Below are positions 42,840 to 55,100 of a DNA stretch of 64,000 nucleotides, in pieces. Within the stretch, counting starts at the first letter, position 1. Each line of letters opens with the position of its first letter. Below the pieces are notes generated by a model. That model did not search any database and was not told where the DNA came from. It was given only the letters and a program-made list of their open reading frames with translations. A program made the position numbers and the translations under genes. Source of the stretch: Pyrenopolyporus hunteri. Lineage: Eukaryota > Ascomycota > Sordariomycetes > Xylariales > Hypoxylaceae. The stretch is taken from the NCBI GenBank assembly GCA_902806595.1, contig CADCXC010000006.1, positions 186,001 to 250,000 of the forward strand. The letters are read 5' to 3'.

Positions 42840-43395
42840 AACCACCCGTGCCACCTTTCGAAGAGCCGTCGCGAGAGGCCACCCCTACTACCTTTCGAAG
42901 AGCCGTCGCGAGAAACCACCCCATACCACCTTTCGATAAAACCGTCGCGAGAGGCCACCCCTACTACCTTTCGATAAAACCGTCGCGAGAGGCCACCCCA
43001 TACCACCTTTCGAAAGAGCCGTCGCGAGAGGCCACCCCTACTACCTTTCTAAGAATCTTTCGAAAGAGCCGTCGCGAGAGGCCACCCCTACTACCTTTCT
43101 AAGAATCTTTCGAAAGAGCCGTCGCGAGTGACCACCCCATACCACCTTTCTAAGAATCTTTCGAAAGAGCCGTCGCGAGAGGCCACCCCTACTACCTTTC
43201 TAAGAATCTTTCGAAAGAGCCGTCGCGAGTGACCACCCCATACCACCTTTCTAAGAATCTTTCGAAAGAGCCGTCGCGAGAGGCCACCCCTACTACCTTT
43301 CTAAGAATCTTTCGAAAGAGCCGTCGCGAGTGACCACCCCATACCACCTTTCTAAGAATCTTTCGAAAGAGCCGTCGCGAGTGACCACCCGTATG
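42840..43395. repeat. tandem 37-51 bp units with two palindromes each
   Basis: Each long unit is 51 bp: CCTTTCTAAGAAT, then the palindrome CTTTCGAAAG, then GCCGTCGCGAG and one of two alternative tails (AGGCCACCCCTACTA or TGACCACCCCATACCA). Short 37-bp units lack the CTAAGAAT part. The two tail types alternate in places, so the array evolved as a higher-order unit. The length is a multiple of 3, which keeps frames open by chance. The right LTR has fewer units (about 59020-59390). Confidence 0.85.
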
Positions 43396-43469
43396 ACCCT
43401 TTTATACCTAGCTTTGAATATACAATTCGAAGGATTCTTCGAAAGGTGCCACGAAGGATACGTCGAATT

Positions 43470-44050
43470 AGAATTAGATCAATATAATCAAATCCATACA
43501 ATTAGATCCATACCTACAATTAGATCCATACAATTCGATTCTTTCAAACCGAATCATACGTTGAATTAGAATTAAATCCATACAATTCGATCCATACAAT
43601 TCGATCTATACAATTCGATCTATACAATTCGATTCATTCAATTCGATTCATTCAATTCGATTCTTTCAAATCGAATCATACGTTGAATTAGAATTAGATC
43701 CATACCTACAACTAGATCAATTCGACTAGATCAATTCGACTAGATCAATTCGACTAGATCAATTCGACTAGATCAATTCAATTAGATCAATTCAATTAGA
43801 TCAATTCAATTAGATCAATTCAATTAGATCAATTCAATTAGATCAATTCAATTAATAGAATCGTCCATTAGAATGCGAATAACTTCAAGTGTGGTAGTCG
43901 CGATATATATGGCGGCTCAATTAAGCGGCTCAATTGATTAGGTAAAAGCGTGGCACGGGCCGTTGCGCGGGGCGTGCGCGTGGCTGGTTGGCGTGGCGTG
44001 GCGTGGCGTGGCGTGGTGTGGTGTGGTGTGTGGCTGGTGTGGCGTGGGAG
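43470..44050. repeat. AGATCAATTCAATT and GTGGC short tandem repeats
   Basis: 43470-43860 is built from GATCCATACAATTC and GATCAATTCAATTA variants. 43985-44035 is GTGGC/GTGGT pentamers. Both are matched in the right LTR (about 59490-59920 and 60060-60105). Confidence 0.8.
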
Positions 44051-45386
44051 GTGTGGCTCGTGAATTTTTACGTAATTAATTTTTGCTTTTTTTCGATTTT
44101 TTTTCTTAGAAAAAAAATTCGAGATAATATCCCGAGGAAACTTCGGGCATTATTTTAAAAATCGAAATTTCTTATTTAAATTATAAATATAATTACGGTT
44201 TATTATTATATTTTAACGGTTCGAACGACGGAGGTATTTTATATTATTTAATATATTATATTTATTATATCGTAGTTAAAAATTATTAACGTAATAATAA
44301 AAAATTAAAAGAAAATATTTTTTCGAATAATTTATATTTATTTAAAAATCGAAAAAAAAATAATCGTATTAATTTAATTAAAAATAATTTAATTTTACGA
44401 AATAAAAAATATTTTTTTTAAATGTTTAAATCGTTTAAACCGTTAAAAAAATTTTCGTTATCGAAAAAATTTCGAAAAATAATTTAAAAAATTTTTTTAT
44501 TATTTTTATTTATATAATTAAAAATATAAATTTAAAAAAATATCGAATATATATATATATTTTTTATTATTATATTTCTTTTTATTAATAATTATTTTAA
44601 TAAATTTTAACGAATATAATTATTTAATTATTATATTTTTCGAAAATTAAATATATTTAAAAAAAATAAATTATTAAAAATATTTAAATTTTTTAAAACG
44701 TTTAAATTTTCCCGTAAATAATAAAAATTTATAAATTATTATTTAATCGAAAACGTTTATTCCGTCGATAAATGTTACGTATTTTTTCGCGAAAAAAAAA
44801 ATTAAACGTTAATTTACGCGAAACGACATATATTTTTTTATATCGAATTAAATAAATTACGATTTTAATCGAAATAAATAATATAATAAAATTTTTTTTC
44901 GTTATAATTTATATTATATTTACGATTTAAAAATATTTTTTATATTTTTAAAACGTATAATATTTATAAATTATAATAATTTTTAATATATATTTTATAT
45001 TTATATTATATAAAAATTATTCGATAATAATTATATTAATTAAAAATATTTCGTTAATTATTATAATCGATAATTAAATTTTTTTTATAATATTTTTTTT
45101 ATATATTATTTAATTCGATTTATTTAAGGTTTTTTTAATATTTATCGTATATTAATTTTATATAAAAATATATTAAAATTTTTTAAAATATATAATATTA
45201 TTTCGAAAAAATACGAATATATTTATAAAATTAAAAAAATATTAATGTTTTTCGTTAATAATAAATATTAAATATAATCGAATAAAAATATTAAATCGTT
45301 TAAATTTAAATCGTAATTTAAATCGCCGTTTAATAAAAAACGTAAATTAAATAATTTAAGGGATAATATTAATAAACGACGAGGTA

Positions 45387-45597
45387 ACGATAAAAAAAAC
45401 GATAAAAAAAGCGACGAAAAAAGCGACGAAAAAAACGACGAAAAAAACGACGAAAAAAGCGACGAAAAAAACGACGAAAAAAACGATAAAAAAAACGACG
45501 AAAAAAATAATAAAAGTAATAATAAAAATAATAACGAAAATAATAACGATAATAATAATATAAAAAATAATAAAAACGATAACGAAAATAATAATTA
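45387..45597 (+). repeat. fossil coding repeat (NDEK/SDEK) in decayed retroelement
   Basis: Repeated AACGACGAAAAA / AGCGACGAAAAA 12-mers. In one plus-strand frame they read as Asn/Ser-Asp-Glu-Lys units running into an Asn-rich tail, ending in a stop at about 45597. Upstream, the same frame shows a basic NKKRKLNN segment among RIP-created stops. It resembles a charged linker of an old Gag-like protein. The 12-bp period was kept because CGACGA is CpG-rich and resists the mutation bias. Confidence 0.5.
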
Positions 45598-46978
45598 ATT
45601 TAATAACGAAGTTAATAACGTAAATATTTTCGATATTAACGATATTTTAAAAAAATATCGAATTTTTATAAATTTAATTTATTATAAATTAAAATTCGAA
45701 AAATGTAAAAATCGATTCGATTTTAATAATAACGAATATATCGATAATAATTTCGATATTAATTATTTTTTAAAAAAAAATCGAATTTTTATAAATTTAA
45801 TTTATTATAAATTAAAATTTAAAAAATATAAAAATTTAATTAACTTTAATAATAATTACGAAAAAAAATATATTCGAAACGATAATTTTATTTTCGTTAA
45901 TAAAATTAAATTTATAAAAAAATTATCGTTTCGTAATTTTATTAATTTAATATAATCATTCGAATCGAATTCGTTTATATTTATTTTTATTATTAAAAAT
46001 AATTATATAAACGTAATTAACGTTTATAAAAATAATAAATATTTTATTAAATATATATTTAAATTTAAATTTTAAGTTTCGAAAAATAATTTAAACGTTC
46101 GATTTTATTATATTAATTAATTATATATTATAAAATATAATTAATAAAGGATTTTTATAATAATTATATATTAAAAATTAAATAAATAATTTATAATAAT
46201 AAAAAAAAATATTATTATTTATAAATTATTTAATAGTTTTTTTTTTTTTTTTTTTTAATTTATTATTAATAATTTTTAAAATTTATTAACGAAAAATACG
46301 AAAATTATAAAAGGAATATTTAAATTTAAATTAACATATATATTTAATTATATTTTTATATATTTAAAATTATAAATAAATTAAATAATTATTTAATTTA
46401 ATTAATAATTATCGAAATTTACTCGTTTTATTATTTCCGTTTAATATAAAATTAAAAGTTTCGAAAAAAAAAGGAAAAAAAAAGCGGAAATGTTATTATT
46501 ATTTTAAATATTATAATCGAAATATCGCGATTTACGTCGTATCGTTAAATTTAAATTTAAAATAATAATAAATATCTTTTTTTTAATAAAATTAAAATAA
46601 AGTTATATCATTTAATATAAATTTAATTAATAACGTTTTTTTTTAAAAAAAAAATATTTTTATTATTAAAATTAATTATAAATAATATTATATTTATTAT
46701 TAAATTTTTTTTCGTTAAAATTAATTAACGTTAAATTAAAAAAAAAATATAATATTATATTCGAAATTTTTATAATTAATAAAAGTTAACTTATAAAAAA
46801 TAATATTAATTTACGAAATTACGTAATTATAATATAATCGAATTAAAAGTTAAATAATAAATCTTTTTAAATAAAAAAATTATTTATAACGTAAATAACT
46901 TTTTACGTTATTTATCGACCGAATCGTTTTTTTATAAAAAAAAATATTAAAATATAATAATTAATACATTTATAATTA

Positions 46979-47246
46979 TATAATTTTATATTAAAAAATC
47001 TATCGTAACGATAATAACGATAAATATATTTTTATTAAATGCTTCGTTATTTTAAATAATAAAAACTTAAAATATATACTTTAAAATAATATATAAATAT
47101 CGATTAATATAAAATTAATTAATTACACTTTTATATAAATAAATATAATAAATATAATACTTTTTTCGTAAATTTTTATATTAAATAATCGTATAATATT
47201 TTTTTTTCGATTTATTAATTAACGATTTTTTTATCGTTTAATAACA
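46979..47246 (+). repeat. ~260-bp dispersed repeat, copy 1 (decayed solo-LTR-like)
   Basis: Shares ATCGTAACGATAATAACG near one end and AATTAACGAT...TTTAATAACA near the other with three further copies. RIP-decayed. Confidence 0.5.
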
Positions 47247-47984
47247 TCGTATTTTAAAATAATATAAATATACGGTTATAAAATTAAATATTACGTAATA
47301 ATATTTATTAAATATATTTTTATTAAAAATTAATAAATATTATTATAAAAAAATAAATTAAAAAAAAAATAAATAAACGACGCGTTTAAATAATTAATTA
47401 ATTAATTAACGTTTATTCGATATAATTTACGTTTTTTCGTTAAATATATAATATAATTTATAAAGTTAAAACCTACGACGTAACCGTTTTAAAATTTAAA
47501 TAAATTCGCTTAATTTTTTTAAAAAAAAAATTAAATTTAAAACGAATTTTTAATAATTTTAAAATATATTTTAAAAATAATTATTATTACGATTATATAT
47601 ATTATAAATTTAAAAATATGAAATTTAATTTATTATATTTTAATATTTTTTTTTATAAAAGTTAATTAAATTAATAAATAATAAATATTACGATTCGATA
47701 CGATTAATTTAATTTTATTAAATAATTAATTATTAAATAAATAAAAAGTCGTAATACGACGCGAAATATTAAAAATTAAAAATAAAATTTCGTTAATATT
47801 ATAAAAAAAAAAAAAAAAGAAAATTAAATCGCGATTCGAAAAATCGCGATTTTATATTTAAATTTCGACGGCGCATTCGATCGAAAATTCGATATCGATT
47901 ATTTAATAAAATTAAACCTACCGTATCGAACCGTAATAAATCGTTAATTAATAATCGAAAAATTATTATATAATCGTAAATTAA

Positions 47985-48252
47985 TATTAAATAAATAAAA
48001 AATCGTTAATTAATAACCGAAAAATTATTATACGATTATATAATAAAAAATATAAAAATAAAAAAAATTAATTAAATTATATATATATAAAAATTATAAA
48101 TAAGTTAATTTCGTATTAATCGATATTTATATTTTTTTTAAAAGTTTATACTTTAAATTTTCGTCGCGTAAAACGATAAAATATTTAATAAAAATATATT
48201 TATCGTTATTATCGTTACGATAAATACTTTAATATTAAATTATATTATTACA
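47985..48252 (-). repeat. ~260-bp dispersed repeat, copy 2 (inverted)
   Basis: Inverted relative to the other copies. Its minus strand starts TGTAATAATATAATTTAA and contains the shared TATCGTAACGATAATAACG core. A partial duplicate of its left end lies directly beside it (about 47938-47984). Confidence 0.5.
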
Positions 48253-48772
48253 TCGATATTAAAGTTTCGATCGAATACGTCGTTAAAATTTATATATAAA
48301 ACCGCGGTTTAATTTTTTTTTTTTTTTATATATATATATAATATTAATAAAATTCGATTTTTAATTTTTAATATTACACGTTATATTAAATTTTATTAAA
48401 TTTATTAACTTCGTTATATTTTAACTTTATAAAATAATAAAATACGAAATAATTCGCCGCGTTATATATATATTAAACCGTAAATTTTCGAATTATTTTT
48501 TAATTTTTTTTTTTTAATTTTTTATAAAATTAATATAACTAATTTTTAATATTTAAATTCCGTTTCGTAATATCGTAAAATTAATAAAATTAAAATGAAA
48601 TATTTCGTAAAAGTTTATTACGTCGTTATATAATTTAAATAATTTTATATAAAATATATTTATATATTAAAATAAATATCGAAAATAATAATATAAACGA
48701 TAATATAAACGACGATATAAACGACGATTTAAAAATTAATATAAATATAAAATATTAAAATTATTATAATAA

Positions 48773-49031
48773 TATAATTTTATATTAAAATATTTATCGT
48801 AACGATAATAATAATAAATATATTTTTATTAAATATTTCGTCGTTTTACGTAATAAAAATTTAAAATATATACTTTTAAAATAAATATAAATATTAATTA
48901 ATACGAAATTAATTTATTTATAATTTTTAAATATATATAATTTAATTAATTTACTTTATTTCGTATTTTTTATTATACGATCGTATAATAATTTTTCGGT
49001 TATTTATTAATGACTTTTTATTCGTTTAATA
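48773..49031 (+). repeat. ~260-bp dispersed repeat, copy 3
   Basis: Same core (TTTATCGTAACGATAATAA) and same right-hand region (TTATACGATCGTATAATAAT). The small frame at 49010-49204 beside it is A/T low complexity, not a gene. Confidence 0.5.
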
Positions 49032-50824
49032 ATTATAATTACCGTCGTTATTATTATTATTATTATATTATTATTATTATCGTATTTATTTTTATTATAT
49101 ATATTATTATTTATTTACGTATTTATATTTATTATTTATATTATTTATATCGTATCGATAATTTAATATTATTTTATATATTTAAAAAAAATAATTTATT
49201 TTAAATCGATATTATAAATTTTTAAATTAACGTTATTATTTTTATTATTTATATTATTATTATTATTTATAATATTATTAATCGATTTAAATAATCGAAG
49301 TATTTTACTTTTAATTACGAAACGATTTTTTTCGAATTTATTATTATTATTATTATTATTAAATAAAAAATTATAATTTTTATTATTTTAACGGATTATA
49401 ATTTTTTTATTAATAAAATAATGTTAATAAAGTTTATTTTTAACGTCGTTAAAATCGTTATTATTATTATAGTTATAATCGTTAATTTAGAAACGAAAAC
49501 GTTTTTTAAAAATAAAAAATTCGTTTTTAAAAAATCGAAAAATATTTATAATAAAAAATATAATTATAGTTTTTATAATTAAATTATCGCTATTATTAAC
49601 ATTTTAAAAAACGAAAAATATAAATCGTTTCGTTTTCGAAAATTCGAAAAATCGCGTAATTTTATTATTAAAAATAATTTATATAAATCGAATAAATAAA
49701 TATTTAAAATTAACATTATAAATTTAATAAATTTTTTTATTATAAAATAAAATTTTTTATTCGTATAATAATTGCGACGTATAAAATATATAAAATATTA
49801 ATACGTAATCGTTATTTTTTAATTTAAAAATTAATATAAATTTTTTCGCATCGAATATATTATAAATATTAACACGAAAAAAAATAATATTATTAATATT
49901 TTATATAAAAAATATCGTTATTTAACCGTAAATATTTATTTTATTATAATCGAATTAAGGTTTTTATTTTTTAAAAATAAAATAAATTTATTTATAATCG
50001 TAAAAAATTTACGTAATTCGATAATATTTATCGCGATTTATTATATTTTCCCGTTTTTTCGTTTTTAAATATTAAATTTTATAATCGAAAATAAATAAAA
50101 TATCGAAGTTTTATTAAAATAAAAGTAAATTATTATAAAAAAATATTTAATAATCGAAGTTTAAAATAATTAAATAAAAATTTATATTCGGTAATTAATA
50201 TATAATAATAATAATAAAAATAACATTAATAAATTATAATATATTTATAAAATCGTCGAAAAATTAAAAAACGTAAAATTAATATTTTTTATTAAATAAA
50301 ATATTATTATTAAATCGAATAAATCGTAAATTGTTTATTTTATTAAATATATTAAAATAAAAACGATTTACGTCGTTTTTAATAATTTAAATATTATCGA
50401 TTATTATATAATAAATATAATACGTTAAATTATAATCGACGCCATTAATATTTAACGTAAAAAATTTTAAAAAAAGTTAATATATATTAAAATATTCGAA
50501 ATAATAAATAAAAACGTATAATAAAAAAGATTTAATCGATTTAATATTAATAATATAAAATCGTACGAATAATTTAATTGTAAAAAATAACGAAGTTTAA
50601 AATTTTATTTTTAAATAACGAAATAATAAATAAAAAAAAATAAATAAAATATTTATTTATCTAATTAAAATAGTAAATATCGATCGAATAATAAAGTTAA
50701 ATTTTAAATATAAATTATATAATTATATATTTAAATAATTAAACGAATTTTTATTTTATTAAATAATTGTTAATAAATCGAAAAGTGGTTTCGTTATTTA
50801 TTTATTTATATAAAATCGCGATTT

Positions 50825-52183
50825 TTTAAACTTTGATTTTTTACGAATTTTACGATTATTTTTATAGTTATATAATTTTTAATATAATTTTCGTAATATT
50901 TTTTAATTTTTATAAAAATTTATTTTATATTATTTTTAAAAAAATCGTTACGAAAATCTATTTTATATTATTTTATATTATTTTTCGAAAAAACCGTCGC
51001 GAAAGTTTATTTTATACCATTTTATATTATTTTTCGAAAAAGTCGTCGCGAAAATCTACTTTATATTATTTTTAAAAAAATCGTCGCGAAAATTTATTTT
51101 ATATTATTTTATATTACCTTTCGAAAAAATCGTCGCGAAAATCCATCCTATACCACTTTTAAAAAAACCGTTGCGAAAGTTTACCCTATACTACTTTATA
51201 TCATTTTTCGAAAAAATCGTCGCGAAAATTTACTTTATACTACCTTTAAAAAAACCGTCGTAAAAATCTACCCTATACTACTTTATATTATTTTTTAAAA
51301 AAGTCGTCGTAAAAATCCACCTTATACCACCTTTAAAAAAACCGTCGTAAAAATTTACCTTATATCACCCTATATTATTTTTCGAAAAAATCGTCGTAAA
51401 AATTTATTCGTATAATTTTTTTATATTTAATTTTAAATATATAATTCGAAAAAATTTTCGAAAAATATTACGAAAAATACGTCGAATTAAAATTAAATTT
51501 ATATAATTAAATTATAATAATGTAACTTTATATTAAAATATTTATTATAACGATAATAACGGTAAATATACTTTTATTAAATATTTCGTTATTTTACGTA
51601 ATAAATATTTAAAATATAAACTTTTAAAAATAATATAAATATTAATTAATACGAAATTAATTTATTTATAACTTTTATATATATATAATTTAATTAATTT
51701 TATTTATTTTCGTATTTTTTATTATACGATTATATAATAATTTTTCGATTATTAATTAACGACTTTTTATTTATTTAACATAAATTTATATAATTAAATA
51801 TATATAATTAAATTTATTCGATTCGAATTTTTTAAATAAAATTATACGTTAAATTAAAATTAAATTTATATAATTAAATTTATATAATTCGAATTTTTCG
51901 TATAAATTTTTTTAATTCGATTTATTTAATTAAATTAATTTAATTAATAAAATCGCTTATTAAAATGTAAATAATTTTAAATATAATAATATAACGTTTA
52001 ATAAAACGGTTTAATTAATTAAATAAATACGTAATATAAATCGTTTAACGTAACGTACGCGTAATTTATTAACGTAACGTATAATTTATATAACGTAAAA
52101 AATGTAACTCGTAAATTTTTACGTAATTAAATTTTTTTTTATTTAAAAAAAAATTAAAATATATTTCGAAATTTTTTTAAATA
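50825..52183. repeat. central LTR-like block, RIP-decayed third copy
   Basis: From 50828 the sequence follows the left LTR with C-to-T and G-to-A changes. The equivalents of the TCTACGACTATTTCTATAG segment, the CTTTCGAAAGAGCCGTCGCGAG units (now TTTTTCGAAAAAGTCGTCGCGAA type) and the GGCTCGTGAATTTTTACG segment (now AACTCGTAAATTTTTACG) occur in the same order and orientation. CpG sites are kept while other C positions are mostly lost. It is interrupted by a 260-bp insertion at 51521-51780. Confidence 0.7.
51521..51780 (+). repeat. ~260-bp dispersed repeat, copy 4, inserted in the central LTR block
   Basis: Bounded by TGTAAC and TTAACA (TG...CA), the best preserved copy. It splits the AATTAAATTTATATAATT short-repeat part of the decayed LTR, so it inserted after that block existed. 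Probably a solo LTR of a small element. I could not confirm a target duplication because of the A/T bias. Confidence 0.55.
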
Positions 52184-55100
52184 AAATCGAATAATCGATA
52201 ACGAGTTTAAATACGATTTCGTTACTTTATTTTATATATATTTAAATATTTAAAATAGGTATATAAAATTATAATTAAAATAATAAAATAATTATTAAAC
52301 TTTTTATTTAAATTTTTAAAATAATATATACGTACGTATTTACGTATATTAAACGATTTTTTATATACGTAAATGTATATATATTTATAAGGTATTAATA
52401 ATGTTTAATTTTAATTATACATTATTATATAAAAAACATTTAATTAAATATTACATTAATATATATTTAATTAATAAAAATAAAGTTAAATTATTATTAA
52501 TTTTAATTTTTTTATTATAAACTTATATAAAATGTTAAATAATGTATTTTTATCGAAATATTTTTAATTATAATTTTAACGAAATATAATATAATTTTTT
52601 ATTAAAATTTTTTATTATATTTTTTATTATTATAATAAAGTTAATTATATAATAAAAAAAATAATTACGTTTTTATACGAATTATTTAACTACTTTTAAT
52701 TTTTAATTTAAATATATATATTAATTATTAATTAAAATATTTAATATATATTTATAATAAAATAATTATAATTTTTTTTTACGGTTTTTTTTACGATTTA
52801 ATATCGCGATTTTATTTTACGACTTTTTTTACGACTTTTTCTACAACGTTTTTTATAATTTTTTATTATAATTTTATAATATTTATAATTTTTATTAATT
52901 TCGTTATCGTATTTATTTCGATGTATACGATTATATAAATATTATATTTTCGTATTTTTTAAATGGGATTTTATTTTTTTACTTTTTATACTTTTTTAAT
53001 ACGAAGTAATTATACTTTTCGTAAAAAAAATCTTTTAAATTATTTTTATATAATTCGTTTTAAAATAATTAAATGTTAATTAATATATTTTTTATTAAAT
53101 TTTATAAATATTTATATTAAATTATATTACGTTTATATCTTCGTTTTTAAATATATTCGTTTAAATAATATTTATATTTTTTTTATATAATTTTAATTAT
53201 TATTTATATTATAAAAATTCGTTATTTAAAATTTTATTAAATTTTAATTTTAATTTTCGATTTTTAATTATATATTATTCGAGGTATTTTTTTAAAGTTA
53301 TATAATTTTATATATAAAGATGCGTTATATTATTAATAAGTTTTAACGGATAAATTATAAGTTATTTATTATATAACCGTTACGTTTTTAATATTAAAAA
53401 ATCGTTAAAATTATATTCGATTAATGGTTTTTTTATTTTTTATATTAATTATATTAATTTAAGGTCGTGTTTTAAATTTATAATATAATTTTTTATATTA
53501 ATTTTTTTTAAATTTAATTATATTATATTTATATAATTAGTGATAATATGGTTTTTATTTAATTAAAATTTAATACGGTGATTATTTTATTAATATATAA
53601 AATCGATAATTTTTTATTTTATTATATTTTTATATATAATATATAATGCGATTTAATTAATTAAGTTTCTTTTATCGAATAATTAAATTTTATAAAATTC
53701 GTCGAAATAATTTTAAAACTATTAATTATAAAAAAAAAAAAAAATAAAAATAATTATATTTTTTAATACGTATAATTTAACGTAAAGTTACGTTAATTAA
53801 TAATTATAATTATTATTATTCGATTTTTTAATTTTATTTATTTGTTTTTTATTTATGTAAATTCGAGATTCGATAATTTTATATTTTAATTTTTTTAATT
53901 TTATTCGGATTTTATATAATTATCGACGGTTTTTAAGTTATAATTAATTAAAATTACGTTTAAGTTATAAAAGGGGTTTCGATTTTATAATTTATTTACG
54001 TATATTATAATCGAATTTTTAACTCGAAAATAATAAAAAAAAATTAATTTAATATATTTAAAAGTCGAAAGTTATATTTATTTATATTAATTTATAATAT
54101 TCTACGAAAATATACGTTAATATATACGTAAATTTCGAATTTAACGAAGTTTAATTTATAATATTTATTTATAAATTAAATATAATTAAGTTTCGAGATT
54201 ATAAATTTTTTACGCGTTTTTTATTTTATATTTAATTTATTATTAATTCGTTATTATATAATTTTCGAGTAAAATTATCGATATATAATATAAATTATAT
54301 TTTTTATAATTAAAAATTAAATGTTTCGACGAATGTATTCGAAAATATTATTTTTTTTTAAATTTTCGAAAGCGTTTAAAATTTATTTATAATTTTTAAA
54401 AAACTCGTGTATTTTAAATATATTATATACTCGTTCGATTAAATTATTAGTTTTTTTTTTATATTATTTTCGATTTTAATACGAATAAAAAACGTTTTAT
54501 TAATATTAAGGTTTTATTAATCGAGTCGAAATAAAATTTTATTATTACGAAGGTTTTTTTCGTAGAAAAAATAATGTATAAATTAAACGAATTTTTCGGT
54601 ATAAAACATCGGGTTATACCGGCATTTTTTTTATTATTATAATTTACATTATAAAAATTATAAAGATAAATTAATTTTAAACTTTTTAAGTTTTAAATAA
54701 TTAATAATTTAAATATATAAAAACTCGATATTAAAAAATTTAAAAATTCCTTTTTTAACGTTATTTATATTTAATTTATTTTTATAAATATTTCATTTAT
54801 TAAAGTATCGTTAAAAAAACCGCCGGTTAATAATAATGTTATATTTTTTTCGAAGTTTTTATAATATTTCGTTTTAAAAATTTTTATTTATTAAATATTA
54901 TCGAATGATTTAATTTTTTTAAATAATTATTTAAGTTTTAAATTAACATATAATAATTTAAAACGATTTTAATATTATATTAAAATGTAAATAATTTTAT
55001 AAATAAATAAATATATTAAAATTTATAAAATATAAGTTTTTATATTATTAATGTCGATTTATTTAATTAATATAATTATTATTATTTATATTAAATATAA

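Larger units (their letters stand above)
42685..44149. repeat. left LTR-like block, 1465 bp, not RIP-mutated
   Basis: Ends are TG and CA. Close to the left end is the inverted repeat GTCACCCC/GGGGTGAC, and the right end is a CCCGA...TTCGGG hairpin. Inside, in order: AATACAGC-type octamer and decamer repeats, 37-51 bp units, AGATC/AATTC short repeats and a GTGGC pentamer run. Frames across it (42671-43006 minus, 42815-43102 plus) are repeat artefacts. Confidence 0.75.
44150..50824. other. left interior segment, RIP-saturated, no gene
   Basis: About 6.7 kb of A/T sequence with C almost confined to CpG, and only short AT-derived frames. One fossil coding stretch (45387-45597) and three copies of a ~260-bp repeat are the only structure I can see. 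Confidence 0.75.

Noticed and set aside
42671..43102. Frames on both strands of the left LTR with SREATP- and SRDGxxxRW-type repeats
   Set aside because: They come from 51-bp units divisible by three, are open on both strands, lack start context and are not kept in the other LTR copy.
49010..51075. Tyr/Ile/Phe-rich frames at 49010-49204 and 50833-51075
   Set aside because: Pure A/T low complexity in RIP-saturated DNA. The second is the decayed LTR read as protein.
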